DNA from: SBAX01 sp964421865
Lineage (GTDB): Bacteria > Planctomycetota > Phycisphaerae > UBA1845
Assembly (NCBI GenBank): GCA_964421865.1
Contig: CAYQZH010000004.1
Coordinates: 1 to 49,361, forward strand
Direction of reading: 5' to 3'
Length of the DNA stretch: 49,361 bases
Shown piece after piece: positions 16,788 through 25,339 of the stretch (position 1 is its first letter; each line of letters starts with the position of its first letter). The translations under genes were made by a program, and so were the position numbers. The notes beneath the pieces are model-generated. The model searched no databases. It worked only from the letters and a program-made list of their open reading frames with translations, and had not been told where the DNA came from.

Positions 16788-18425
16788 TTATCGGCCATTC
16801 CCGGCGTTGCCGGTATGCGGCGCGGTCTGCGGAGCGGTGCCGACCGCGGTCGGCACCACGGTACGGGAGGCTGGCAGTAGGGAAAGGAGGAGCATCGTGG
16901 CCATTGAAATCAGAAGCTCCCAAAGACGGATGCGTCGCGTGCCGGGACAGTCGAGGGGTTCGTGGATAATGAGCGTCCCGCCCAATGCGACGAAAGAGAG
17001 GGCGAGCATCATGAGGGCGGCGGCGGGGCCGAAGAAGCGCACGGCCAAGGGCGCACCGACAAGAAGCGTGAAGCCCGCGCACGCGAGTAGTCGACCCAGC
17101 TCGATGGCCCCGGCCGACGATCGACTGGCGACGCGGATGAGGAGCGTCTGCCGCCCGTAAGCGGTCGCGAAACCGACGGCCGTCAGGCCCGCGCACGCGA
17201 GAACCAAAGCTGTGGCGGTGGTCGCCCGCGACGAGGAGAGCGCCGCTGCGCCGAGCGCCACGCCGACACCCGCCGCGCTGCACGCTGCTCCGAAGCCGCC
17301 GACGGATCGGAGACCGGGCCACTTTGATCGGGCCCCGGCGAGCATTCCAATCGCCAAGGAGAGGAGCATGGGCGACAGCATCATCCCCACGCGATGGGGG
17401 TTCGGCGCCAGGTGGTCCATCCAAACGGAGAGTACGCCGGCGCTGCCGCCGCCGACGGCGACGATGCCCGCCCGCAACAGGGTCGGCCAACGATCGCTCC
17501 ACAGCGGCAGCGCCGTCGGCGTCGGTTCGAAGGACCGCGCGCTGAACGTGCCGCGCGACGACCCCAGGAGTGCGCCCGCGATGGAAACGAGCAAGGACGG
17601 CAGAGCACCTCCGATCAGCAAGGGGTACGCGGTCCCGGCGGACGACACCAGACGGCTCGCGAGCAGCGCGCCGAAAGCGGTTCCCATAAGAGCCCATGCC
17701 GTGGCGTCGGCTTCCCACTGTGCGAAACGACAGCAGAGGTGGTGGGCGCAGGAGATCGAGAACCCCAGGGCGGCGAGGGGAATCACACCGCCCGCGAATG
17801 CGGTCACGATCTGCAAGACCGCAAGGGGCGTTGGGGACCACAGAAAGTGCTCGCGCATCCATTCATAGGCCGCATCCGACGCGGAGACGCTCAAGGGAAG
17901 CAGCGCCGTCGATACCCCGGCGAACAGTGCGATGACGGCCAGCACCAGCCAAGAGAGTGCGCGATCGGGAACGCCGGGACGAATGAGCGCACTGGAGAGC
18001 TGCGAACCCGTTCCCCGGCGGATGAAGCGTCGCCAGGCCGCGGCACACACCGACACGGCGAAGCGATGCGGAACGCGAACCCCCACGGCCAGGGCGAGCA
18101 ACGCCGCGCCGGCGACGGCCGAGGATGAGCCGCCGCTCTCGCGGAACGTTGTATGGAACCTCGCGGTAAGCCCGGCGATGACCATGCCCGTCGCGATGCC
18201 GAGCGTCACCGCTGCGACCGCTGGAAGCTCGGCACCCTCACGCCAGGTGGGGACGTGCCGTTCGGCTGGTCGATGGACATCGGGCCGGGGACGTCGGGCG
18301 GGTTGGTCGATCCGCCCCGGCCGCGGTGTCCGCCGCCGCGCCCGTTGCCGTCGGGCGGGAGCCACGGCGCCCGCGGAATGCGGAAACACTCTCGCGGGTG
18401 ACACTCGCCGACTCCGTTGGGGCAT
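16788..18425 (-). CDS. polytopic membrane protein of unknown function
   Basis: Up to 545 residues. From about residue 67 onward there are some 12..14 hydrophobic segments separated by short loops (LPAVAAVTLGIATGMVIAGL, LSWLVLAVIALFAGVSTALL, LLISMATMLLLSLLPA). The layout recalls transporter-like or MFS-like inner-membrane proteins, but I see no diagnostic motif. The first about 65 residues are almost all Arg, Pro, Ala and Gly and look unlike protein; another minus frame there reads more naturally, so the true start may be later or the N-terminus may contain a frameshift. No good ribosome binding site was found to settle it. It sits between the GT39 gene and the small membrane protein, 48 bases from the latter's start. 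Confidence 0.65.
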   Translation of the reverse strand: MPQRSRRVSPARVFPHSAGAVAPARRQRARRRTPRPGRIDQPARRPRPDVHRPAERHVPTWREGAELPAVAAVTLGIATGMVIAGLTARFHTTFRESGGSSSAVAGAALLALAVGVRVPHRFAVSVCAAAWRRFIRRGTGSQLSSALIRPGVPDRALSWLVLAVIALFAGVSTALLPLSVSASDAAYEWMREHFLWSPTPLAVLQIVTAFAGGVIPLAALGFSISCAHHLCCRFAQWEADATAWALMGTAFGALLASRLVSSAGTAYPLLIGGALPSLLVSIAGALLGSSRGTFSARSFEPTPTALPLWSDRWPTLLRAGIVAVGGGSAGVLSVWMDHLAPNPHRVGMMLSPMLLSLAIGMLAGARSKWPGLRSVGGFGAACSAAGVGVALGAAALSSSRATTATALVLACAGLTAVGFATAYGRQTLLIRVASRSSAGAIELGRLLACAGFTLLVGAPLAVRFFGPAAALMMLALSFVALGGTLIIHEPLDCPGTRRIRLWELLISMATMLLLSLLPASRTVVPTAVGTAPQTAPHTGNAGNGR

Positions 18426-18504
18426 GGAACGGGCCTCCTGCCCTGCGATCCTTCGCGGAACCGCCTACTACATCCTACGCGGGGTCACGACATCGGGGCA
18501 AACG

Positions 18505-20154
18505 TTATCGCCGCTCTCCCAGTTGCCATCCGCCGACGGCCGACCGGTCCCAGTCCCAGTCGATCGGACGGATCGGGCGGTCCTTCAGGGCCACGACGAA
18601 CATGATCGGGTCGCGTTTGCGATCGTGAAAATCCCATCCCGCCGGCTCTCCGTAGTAGGTTTCGAGAAAGAGCCTCCACTCCGGCCAGGCGGGTTCGTCG
18701 AAAAGCACTACGATCAGTCGCGGTCGGGTGCGCTCCAGCTCGGACAGCATAATCCGTCGCCGCTCCTCGGCCCCCTTCATATGCACACCCAACCCCGTGA
18801 TCATCGTATACCGCGAGGCGCACCGTCGGTGGGAGTAGTAGTAAATCTCCGCGTCATTGCCGAAGACGAAAATGGAATCCTCGGGATCGGTGACTGCGGC
18901 GACGTTCTCACCCTGTGCCCGGCCCCAGAAGTCACGGGAGTTGTAGCGCCTGACGGTAATCCCGAAAGGCGGTTGCAGGAGAAAGTCACGCGTCTCGGTA
19001 GCGGCGACGCTCACGGGGAAGAGGACATAGACGACGATCCGCGCCAAGCTCCCGAAGGGCGAGCCGCGGGCGAGGCGATGTTGGACCCAGGCAGCGCAGC
19101 GCACGACCAACATCGACACGGCCATGACCAGCGCGGGGAGCAACAGATAGTAATAATGAGGCCAAAACCGACCGGGCAGGCACGTCGCCACGTAACTTGC
19201 GAACAGGAGCGAGGCGGCGGCGAGGCAACGAAGGTTGCCGTGAACGGCGCTCTCGAAGGTCAACCAGACCGAAGCAGCGATCGCGCCGATCCACAGGGGC
19301 AGGGCGCTGTCGAAGATGAACTTGTGTTTGATCGGGGCGAAGAATCGGGCGAAGCGCATGAGGAACGGCTCGGAGCCGTCGCTGTAGCCGAGGTTGAACT
19401 CGAAGACTGCATCGATGAACTCATGAGATCGCCCCGTAGCGGCGAAATACGCGAACGCGGCGGCCCATAGGATCACCGGACCCGAGGCAAACCAAGCGAG
19501 GCGTCGGACGATCCCGGGTGCGCGTCGAGACCCGATCGAACGCCCCGATTCATCGACGGCGATCCAGAAAGCCAGAAAGACCCAGTGCACGGCGATGATC
19601 GTCTTGAGGCTCGAGGCGATCGCCAACGCGCACCCCGATCCGAACAGCCGTAGGCGCGGGTGCGAGGTTGATCGAAGGGCGAGATACCAACCCGCGAGGA
19701 TGAACGTGTTCATGTAAATCTCGCGATTGCAGCCTTCCCCGCCGGTGCCGGGGTCGGAGGAGACCAGGGCGAACAACAGTGCCCCGAGGATGGCCGCAGC
19801 GCGCCCCGCGAGGCGCCCTGTGATCGCAAAGACTAACAACAACGAGACGAGCGAAAACCCCATCGCCATCCAGCGAAAAACGTGCGGGGTGTCGCCGAAC
19901 ACGGTGATGAAGGCTGCGAACAGGGTGAACACGCCGAAGGGCTGATGGTCCCAAACGTCGACGTACAACCGATCCCCGGCGAGCAAGCGAGCGCCGATGT
20001 AGGCGTAATTGCATTCGTCGGTTTCGAGGGGCAGGTCGAAGGCGTGCAGGCGGAAGACGACGAGAATCGCGCCGGCCGCGACGACGGCTGCGTACTCAAT
20101 GCCGCGAATCGGCGAGGCGCCTATGCGAACCGCGGGCAGTCGAGGCTCACTCAT
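18505..20154 (-). CDS. GT39/ArnT-like membrane glycosyltransferase
   Basis: 549 residues. The first periplasmic loop has the diagnostic acidic pair and motif LPLETDECNYAYIGARLL (Asp46/Glu47), followed by GDRLYVDVWDHQPFG, as in the dolichyl-phosphate-mannose mannosyltransferase / ArnT superfamily. About ten further transmembrane segments follow, then a soluble C-terminal domain from about residue 410. Such enzymes move a sugar from a polyprenyl-phosphate donor to protein or lipid at the outer face of the inner membrane. Acceptor and sugar are unknown. It heads a minus-strand run that ends in a secretin; glycosylation of an exported or pilus protein is a possible link. The start is supported by the spacing to the divergent gene at 20283. 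Confidence 0.88.
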   Translation of the reverse strand: MSEPRLPAVRIGASPIRGIEYAAVVAAGAILVVFRLHAFDLPLETDECNYAYIGARLLAGDRLYVDVWDHQPFGVFTLFAAFITVFGDTPHVFRWMAMGFSLVSLLLVFAITGRLAGRAAAILGALLFALVSSDPGTGGEGCNREIYMNTFILAGWYLALRSTSHPRLRLFGSGCALAIASSLKTIIAVHWVFLAFWIAVDESGRSIGSRRAPGIVRRLAWFASGPVILWAAAFAYFAATGRSHEFIDAVFEFNLGYSDGSEPFLMRFARFFAPIKHKFIFDSALPLWIGAIAASVWLTFESAVHGNLRCLAAASLLFASYVATCLPGRFWPHYYYLLLPALVMAVSMLVVRCAAWVQHRLARGSPFGSLARIVVYVLFPVSVAATETRDFLLQPPFGITVRRYNSRDFWGRAQGENVAAVTDPEDSIFVFGNDAEIYYYSHRRCASRYTMITGLGVHMKGAEERRRIMLSELERTRPRLIVVLFDEPAWPEWRLFLETYYGEPAGWDFHDRKRDPIMFVVALKDRPIRPIDWDWDRSAVGGWQLGERR

Positions 20155-20282
20155 CCGCGTTCATCCTAGCTTGTAATGCGCGGCGCGGGCAACCGTCCCC
20201 TGCGTGGGGCGGCTCGGAACACCTTGGCTCAGTTCGGGAAATCCGCCCTTGTCGACAACCCCCACCTACCTACAATCGGTTC

Positions 20283-21044
20283 ATGCGGACTTTTTCGCTG
20301 CAATCGGGATCGAACGGCAACGCGATCTACGTGGAGGCCGACGGCGTGCGCTTGTTGTTCGACGCCGGAATCAGCGGGGCCCTCGCCGAGCGTCGCATGG
20401 CCGTCCACGGTCGGGACATTCGCGACGTGGACGCCCTCATCATCTCGCACGACCACATCGACCACGTGCGCTGCGCGGGGATTTATCAACGGAAATTCGG
20501 GCTGCCGATTTACGCCACGCAACGGACGCTCGCGGCCACCTGGTGCAACCTGGGGAGACTGAGCGACGTGCGCCACTTTCAGTCGGGCGATTCGCTGTCG
20601 TTCGGTCACGTCGTCGTGCACACCATCCGCACCCCGCACGACGCCGCCGACGGAGTCGTCTTCGTCGTCGAGTGCGAGGGCAAGCGGTTGGGGATCCTTA
20701 CCGACCTCGGGCACCCGTTCCGCGAACTACAGGACCTGCTTGAGCAGGTGGACGCGGCCTATCTTGAATGCAACTACGATCCGGCGATGTTGGAGACGGG
20801 CACGTACCCTCTGGAGCTAAAGGCTCGGATTCGCGGCGACGGCGGACATCTCTCCAATGATGAGTCGGCGTCGCTGCTGCATTCCTGCGGTCGCCGACGA
20901 CCCGAGTGGATCGCCGTCGCCCACCTCAGCCAGGAGAACAACCGCCCGGAACTCGCCGTCACCACCCAACACGCCGCCGTAGGCCGGGACTATCCCGTCC
21001 ATCACGCCTCGCGCCACGAATGCTCTGAACTCCTGACGGTGTAA
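20283..21044 (+). CDS. MBL-fold metallohydrolase, WalJ/YycJ-like
   Basis: 253 residues. The metallo-beta-lactamase motif is SHDHIDH (His56-x-His58-x-Asp60-His61), with the family opening SLQSGSNGNAIYVEAD, LLFDAGIS, TPHDAADGVVFVVE, GILTDLGHP and LECNYDPAML in order. This is the pattern of the cytoplasmic YycJ/WalJ-type phosphodiesterases, thought to act on nucleic acids. It ends with AHLSQENNRPELA, also typical. It is divergent from the GT39 gene across 128 bases; no strong Shine-Dalgarno is visible. Function in this organism is inferred from family only. Confidence 0.9.
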   Translation: MRTFSLQSGSNGNAIYVEADGVRLLFDAGISGALAERRMAVHGRDIRDVDALIISHDHIDHVRCAGIYQRKFGLPIYATQRTLAATWCNLGRLSDVRHFQSGDSLSFGHVVVHTIRTPHDAADGVVFVVECEGKRLGILTDLGHPFRELQDLLEQVDAAYLECNYDPAMLETGTYPLELKARIRGDGGHLSNDESASLLHSCGRRRPEWIAVAHLSQENNRPELAVTTQHAAVGRDYPVHHASRHECSELLTV

Positions 21045-21203
21045 CGGCTCCTTTGCGCCGAGAGGAGCTGATGTTGGCACGCCGGTCTCGATTGAGGGCT
21101 TGGTAGACTTGTTCGCAACGATACTCTTGTGTCCGAGTCCGTCTGTACGTACCATAAACGCCACGATCGTTCTAATGCCGACAAAGTACTTGGGTAGCAC
21201 GTT
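21045..21203. other. spacer before the SNF2 island with a possible leader ORF
   Basis: GC falls from here on. AGGAG precedes an ATG at 21071 that opens a 12-codon frame (21071..21106); this could be a leader peptide or chance. A weak promoter match (TTGTGT 21127..21132, 17 bases, TACCAT 21150..21155) would serve the gene at 21204. Confidence 0.25.
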
Positions 21204-21785
21204 ATGGCAGCACATACACAGGAGTTTGGCGGTGGAGACAACGCACCACGGCTGGCATACATAGCACGCCAAGCGTTTGAGGACGCGGGCGCCTACCGCG
21301 GTGGCATACTCGTGGTCGATGACGTGGGAACGCCGCTCGAATTTCGCTGCACGTCGCCCGTGCGTCCCAATCCTACTCAGAAAGTCCTTTATGGGGAGAA
21401 CCTTGATCCTCACATGCTGATCGAGTTGATGGGGAAGCCGCTTCTTCGGAGTTTACGTGAGACGTACGATCTGCTGCTCGTCGTGGATCCGTGGCTTCTT
21501 AATCTCCGAGAGCACTCGGAAAGGCCCACGATCTTCGTTCGACGACAGGGGGTCGAATTAACCCAGACGATAAGTGCCACGGCAACACACTCGAAGGTCG
21601 TTGAACCCCTGTCAGAAAGATTCGAGCCTGTCGTGACGGAGACTCTTCCGGAGCACTCGGAGGATCTAGACTTCGCGCGTCCACTTCTCCAACGCTGCTC
21701 CAAGCGCTTCGATGTGTTGGAGCCTTTCGACCGAATCCGACGGGCGCTAGACAAGGTGCACGAAGAGAAAACGCTGGACAAGTAG
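21204..21785 (+). CDS. unknown protein paired with SNF2-Mrr gene
   Basis: 193 residues, soluble, mixed alpha/beta, with no family I recognise. The first half has a conserved-looking core (GGILVVDDVGTPLEFRCTSP, LYGENLDPHMLIELMGKPLL, YDLLLVVDPWLLNLRE); the C-terminus is a charged helix (FDRIRRALDKVHEEKTLDK). No catalytic motif, signal peptide or membrane span is visible. The stop is 16 bases before the ATG of the SNF2-Mrr gene, and both share a base composition poorer in GC than the flanking genes, so the two were probably acquired together and act together. It could supply target recognition or regulate the helicase-nuclease. Confidence 0.7.
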   Translation: MAAHTQEFGGGDNAPRLAYIARQAFEDAGAYRGGILVVDDVGTPLEFRCTSPVRPNPTQKVLYGENLDPHMLIELMGKPLLRSLRETYDLLLVVDPWLLNLREHSERPTIFVRRQGVELTQTISATATHSKVVEPLSERFEPVVTETLPEHSEDLDFARPLLQRCSKRFDVLEPFDRIRRALDKVHEEKTLDK

Positions 21786-21801
21786 CTCAGGTCTGCCGCG
21801 A

Positions 21802-24108
21802 ATGCGCCTTCCAACCGACAGATGGATCTTGCGTCCCTCCTGGATTGCCCGAGTCCGCATGAGCCTCGCGCCTCGCTTCCCAGAGACACGCGTTTACGCG
21901 CTCGCTGTGGAGTTCAAGCCGCTTTGCTTTGAGGAGACGCTCACGATTGATCTTGTGTTCCTTTCGGTTCGCGTACGCGAGCTCGCATTTGCTGTATCGC
22001 CCCCGAAACTCTGCGACGATTTATGCGCCTTCGAGGAAACCTCGGTTTTCGAGACGCGCGTCGGCGAAAATGCCGATTCGGTCGCCGTATCAGATGACCT
22101 GTTCGTTCCGCTCGGGCGGTTGAGGCATGATGGTAAGGCGTACGGAAAACGTGAAGGCGTGGACGAGCAACAGTTATTTTCGTGGGACATGCCCGTCTCG
22201 CGAGACAAAGACGGATACCGAAAGAGCTTTACTGAGACGCCCAGTCGTTCCGGAGCGTCCCGCCGACTGATGACGATCTGGGACCTGATCCTGCCGCTGC
22301 TCGAGCCGCCGCTCTGCCTAGAGTTTCCGGACTTCCTGGACATTCCGAACCCTCTTTATCCCTACCAGGTAGACGGCGTACGGTTTCTCATTGACCGGGA
22401 AAGCGCCCTCCTGGCTGACGACATGGGCACAGGCAAGACGGTTACAGCGATCGTCGCCCTTCGCGCATTGTTTCACATGGGGCGGATATCCTCAGCGTTG
22501 GTCGTTGTGCCCGTCGGCTTACTGAAGAACTGGGACCGTGAGTTACAAAAGTGGGCGCCGACGCTGTCCGGCGTCACTGTCGTTCGCGGGCCGAAACCGC
22601 AGCGTGAAATTCAATGGGAAAAACCTGCTCATGTTTGGGTTACTTCGTACGGGCTTGTTCGGGAAGACATCGATCACATTGTACGACATCGCGAGTTCGA
22701 CCTTGTTGTGCTGGACGAACTACAGGCGATCAAAAACCGTGATGCTGATCAAGCCCAAGCGGTTAAGCGTCTCCCGCGAAAAAAGGCGTGGGGATTGTCG
22801 GGCACACCGATCGAGAACAGCCTTGACGACTTGGTGTCTATCTTTGAGTTCTTGAGACCTGGGCTGCTTGGTCGGAGCACAGTCACTCCGGACGGTGCGA
22901 AGCAGGCGATCAAGAACTACTTTCTGCGCCATCGTAAGCACGACGTTCTGCCTGGTCTGCCGCCGAAAAGACCTTTTGAACAATGGGTTGTCCTTGAGGG
23001 GGCCCAGCGTGACGCGTACACGCGGGCGGAGGAGGACGGGATAGTATGGCTGGAGAAGCTTGGTGATGACAGGACCGTCGCGCACGCTCTTGAGCTTCTT
23101 CAGCGATTGAAAATGCTGTGCAACCGCGACCCTAGAAGCGGTGAGAGCGCGAAGCTCGAATTGCTCGACCTGCGGCTAGCCGGGGCGATTTCCTCAGGAT
23201 CAAAGGCCCTGGTGTTTTCGCAGTACCTCGACGAAGGCGTTCATATAATTGAACGCCGATACCGCGACTACAACCCTGTCTTGATTACGGGCAACGTGAC
23301 TGGTGCGAGGCGCGACCGTGCTGTGAACGCCTTCCAGAGCGATGAACGTTACAAACTGCTGATCGCCACGCCGAAGACCGGAGGTATCGGGCTCACCCTT
23401 ACCGCTGCGAACTACGTGTTCCACTTCGACCACTGGTGGAATCCAGCTACCCCCCTACAAGCAGAAGACCGCGCACATCGGATCGGGCAGACGAAAGAGG
23501 TGTTCGTCTACCATATCTGGACGGAAGGAACGGTCGAAGAACGAATCTACAGGATATTGAAGGACAAGCAGACATTGTACGATCATGTCATCGATGACCT
23601 GAGCACAGTTGGAAATACGGGGCTGTCTGAGGACGAGCTCTTTGGACTGTTCGGACTGAAGAGCCCGAGAAAGCGAGCAACTACCGGGAAATCCAGCACC
23701 AAGGGCGGGCGGAATACGATTGAACGACTGCTGCGCTTGTCGCCTCAAGAGTTTGAGGCAACCGTAGGCCGCCTTTATGAGAAATTAGGCTATGGAGTGC
23801 GTACAACCGGCGCGTCACGGGACGGTGGCGTGGACATCGTGGCATCCGGTGCGTTCGCCGGTGGCGGCTCGCAGAAGCTTGCGATACAGTGCAAGCGTTA
23901 TGATCCGGAGCGAAAGGTGGGTAGCCCGGAGGTCCGTGAGCTCCTCGGCGTGCTGGCGAGGGACCGTTCGTTTACGAAGGGCGTGCTCGTAACGACGTCT
24001 GACTTTAGCCAGGACTCGCGTAGCTTTGCTTTTGATCAGGGTAACCTCGAGCTCATCGACGGAGTTCGCTTGGTGCAACTCGTTGAATCACGCGGACTCG
24101 CCCTATAG
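21802..24108 (+). CDS. SNF2-family helicase fused to Mrr-type restriction endonuclease
   Basis: 768 residues in three parts. Residues 1..180 match no domain I know. Residues 185..600 are a SNF2/Swi2 ATPase: Walker A LADDMGTGKT (204..213), a Walker B with DELQ (305..308) in place of DEAH, GLSGTPIENSLDDL (331..344), FSQYLDEGV (472..480), TGGIGLTLTAANYV and QAEDRAHRIGQTK. Residues 645..768 are an Mrr_cat nuclease of the PD-(D/E)xK class: FEATVGRLYEKLGY, DGGVD (674..678) and QCK (696..698) supply the expected catalytic Asp, Gln and Lys. It likely tracks along DNA by ATP hydrolysis and cleaves it, a combination typical of defence enzymes. No methyltransferase is adjacent. ATG 21802 is used; ATG 21859 is an alternative. 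Confidence 0.92.
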   Translation: MRLPTDRWILRPSWIARVRMSLAPRFPETRVYALAVEFKPLCFEETLTIDLVFLSVRVRELAFAVSPPKLCDDLCAFEETSVFETRVGENADSVAVSDDLFVPLGRLRHDGKAYGKREGVDEQQLFSWDMPVSRDKDGYRKSFTETPSRSGASRRLMTIWDLILPLLEPPLCLEFPDFLDIPNPLYPYQVDGVRFLIDRESALLADDMGTGKTVTAIVALRALFHMGRISSALVVVPVGLLKNWDRELQKWAPTLSGVTVVRGPKPQREIQWEKPAHVWVTSYGLVREDIDHIVRHREFDLVVLDELQAIKNRDADQAQAVKRLPRKKAWGLSGTPIENSLDDLVSIFEFLRPGLLGRSTVTPDGAKQAIKNYFLRHRKHDVLPGLPPKRPFEQWVVLEGAQRDAYTRAEEDGIVWLEKLGDDRTVAHALELLQRLKMLCNRDPRSGESAKLELLDLRLAGAISSGSKALVFSQYLDEGVHIIERRYRDYNPVLITGNVTGARRDRAVNAFQSDERYKLLIATPKTGGIGLTLTAANYVFHFDHWWNPATPLQAEDRAHRIGQTKEVFVYHIWTEGTVEERIYRILKDKQTLYDHVIDDLSTVGNTGLSEDELFGLFGLKSPRKRATTGKSSTKGGRNTIERLLRLSPQEFEATVGRLYEKLGYGVRTTGASRDGGVDIVASGAFAGGGSQKLAIQCKRYDPERKVGSPEVRELLGVLARDRSFTKGVLVTTSDFSQDSRSFAFDQGNLELIDGVRLVQLVESRGLAL

Positions 24109-24214
24109 AGCCGATAGGCCCGAAGGCCGTCTCAAACAACGGCGATCTTTTTGCACAGCGTTCAGTAATCCCACGCGACGACGGGCGTGCCCTCAGTCCG
24201 GGGCGCGCCATCCG

Positions 24215-24943
24215 TCAGAATCGCCCGTAGAGCGGGATGGCGGTGACGGCGATGCCGCCGTCGCGGATGACGCTGTAGTCGCTGGGGCCGGTGACGTCGC
24301 GTAGCCAATAGGACGCGCCGTAGTCGAACTCCATCAGCCGGCCGTCGTCGCTTTCCGAGCGGTCGAAGGTCATGGGCATGGGGTGGATGGCGACCGGCAC
24401 ACGGTGCACATGATTGCCGGCGTCGGGCGGGATCGGTGAGGGCAGGTTGATGCTCCAGAAACCCAGCCCCGGCAGACGTTCACGCAACAGGTCCTTGATG
24501 AGCGACGCGGTGATTTCTGTCGCCGCCGGCCAATTCGGTTCGATACCGCTCCGCATGGCCTGTGAGACGGCGATCGCGGGGATGCCCAGGATCGCCCCTT
24601 CGCGGGCCCCGGCGACGGTCCCGGAATAGAAGGTATCCACTCCCGCGTTGGCCCCGTGGTTGATCCCGGAGACGACGAGTCCGATGGGTCGATCGACGAG
24701 GGCCGCGACGGCCAGGCGGACGCAATCCGCGGGCGATCCGTCCACGGCGTAGCTGACCCCGTACCCCGCGTGGGTCCGGCGTTCGACGCTTATCGGCCGG
24801 CGGAGCGTGATGGTGTGGCTGCACGCGGAGCGTTCCGCCTTCGGCGCCACCACGTGCACCGTCCCCAGACCAGATAATGCTTCAAAGGCGGCGCGAAGTC
24901 CCGCGGCGTCATAGCCGTCGTCGTTCGTCAGAACAATGTTCAT
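24215..24943 (-). CDS. surE: 5'/3'-nucleotidase SurE
   Basis: 242 residues from ATG 24943; the longer frame upstream runs through a hairpin repeat. MNIVLTNDDGYDAAGL carries the metal-binding Asp8-Asp9, and APKAERSACSHTIT and VSGINHGANAGVDTFYSGTV complete the SurE active site. SurE hydrolyses nucleoside 5'- and 3'-monophosphates and short polyphosphate, usually in the cytoplasm, under stationary phase or stress. It is convergent with the SNF2-Mrr gene (106 bases apart) and returns to the high-GC composition of the host genome. Confidence 0.95.
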   Translation of the reverse strand: MNIVLTNDDGYDAAGLRAAFEALSGLGTVHVVAPKAERSACSHTITLRRPISVERRTHAGYGVSYAVDGSPADCVRLAVAALVDRPIGLVVSGINHGANAGVDTFYSGTVAGAREGAILGIPAIAVSQAMRSGIEPNWPAATEITASLIKDLLRERLPGLGFWSINLPSPIPPDAGNHVHRVPVAIHPMPMTFDRSESDDGRLMEFDYGASYWLRDVTGPSDYSVIRDGGIAVTAIPLYGRF

Positions 24944-24987
24944 TCTCGGTCCTCGCGGGCTTCCCCGCGCTTCCGACCAAAACGGCC

Positions 24988-25015
24988 CTGGTGCGAGATT
25001 CCAATCTCGCACCAG
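24988..25015. repeat. REP-like perfect hairpin upstream of surE
   Basis: CTGGTGCGAGATT-CC-AATCTCGCACCAG: 13 perfect base pairs around a two-base loop, in the 396-base spacer between surE and the divergent FHA gene. The rest of that spacer shows no gene. The same apex (TT-CC-AA) occurs at 29498 with a different stem. Confidence 0.8.
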
Positions 25016-25339
25016 CGAGTTGCCCACCGTCCGAGGGAAATTGTACATTCAACCGGGGATAGGCCCTAAATTGCGCAGACCGCATAACAGTGCTCGTGCC
25101 GATGCGATGAGGAGCCGACCCCATCCGTCCACGCGCCAACGACCCGCTGGTGCCCTTACACGCGGGTCGAGCGCGACCTTCCGGCTGTGCTCGCAGAGGA
25201 TGCACGGTTTCGGGAACGGGAGATCGGCCGACTGTGTTCGGCTGAAGTTTTGCGTGCCAGGAGAGACCCGCGACCCTCCAGCCCGTCGGGTTCACCGCGC
25301 GCGATCACCACAGGCGACATGGGGCAGGGGTCAGGAGTG

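Noticed and set aside
17932..19470. Plus-strand open frame of 512 codons opposite the polytopic membrane and GT39 genes
   Set aside because: Arg/Gly/Pro-rich residues with no domain pattern; the minus strand carries clear membrane-protein and GT39 features over the same bases.
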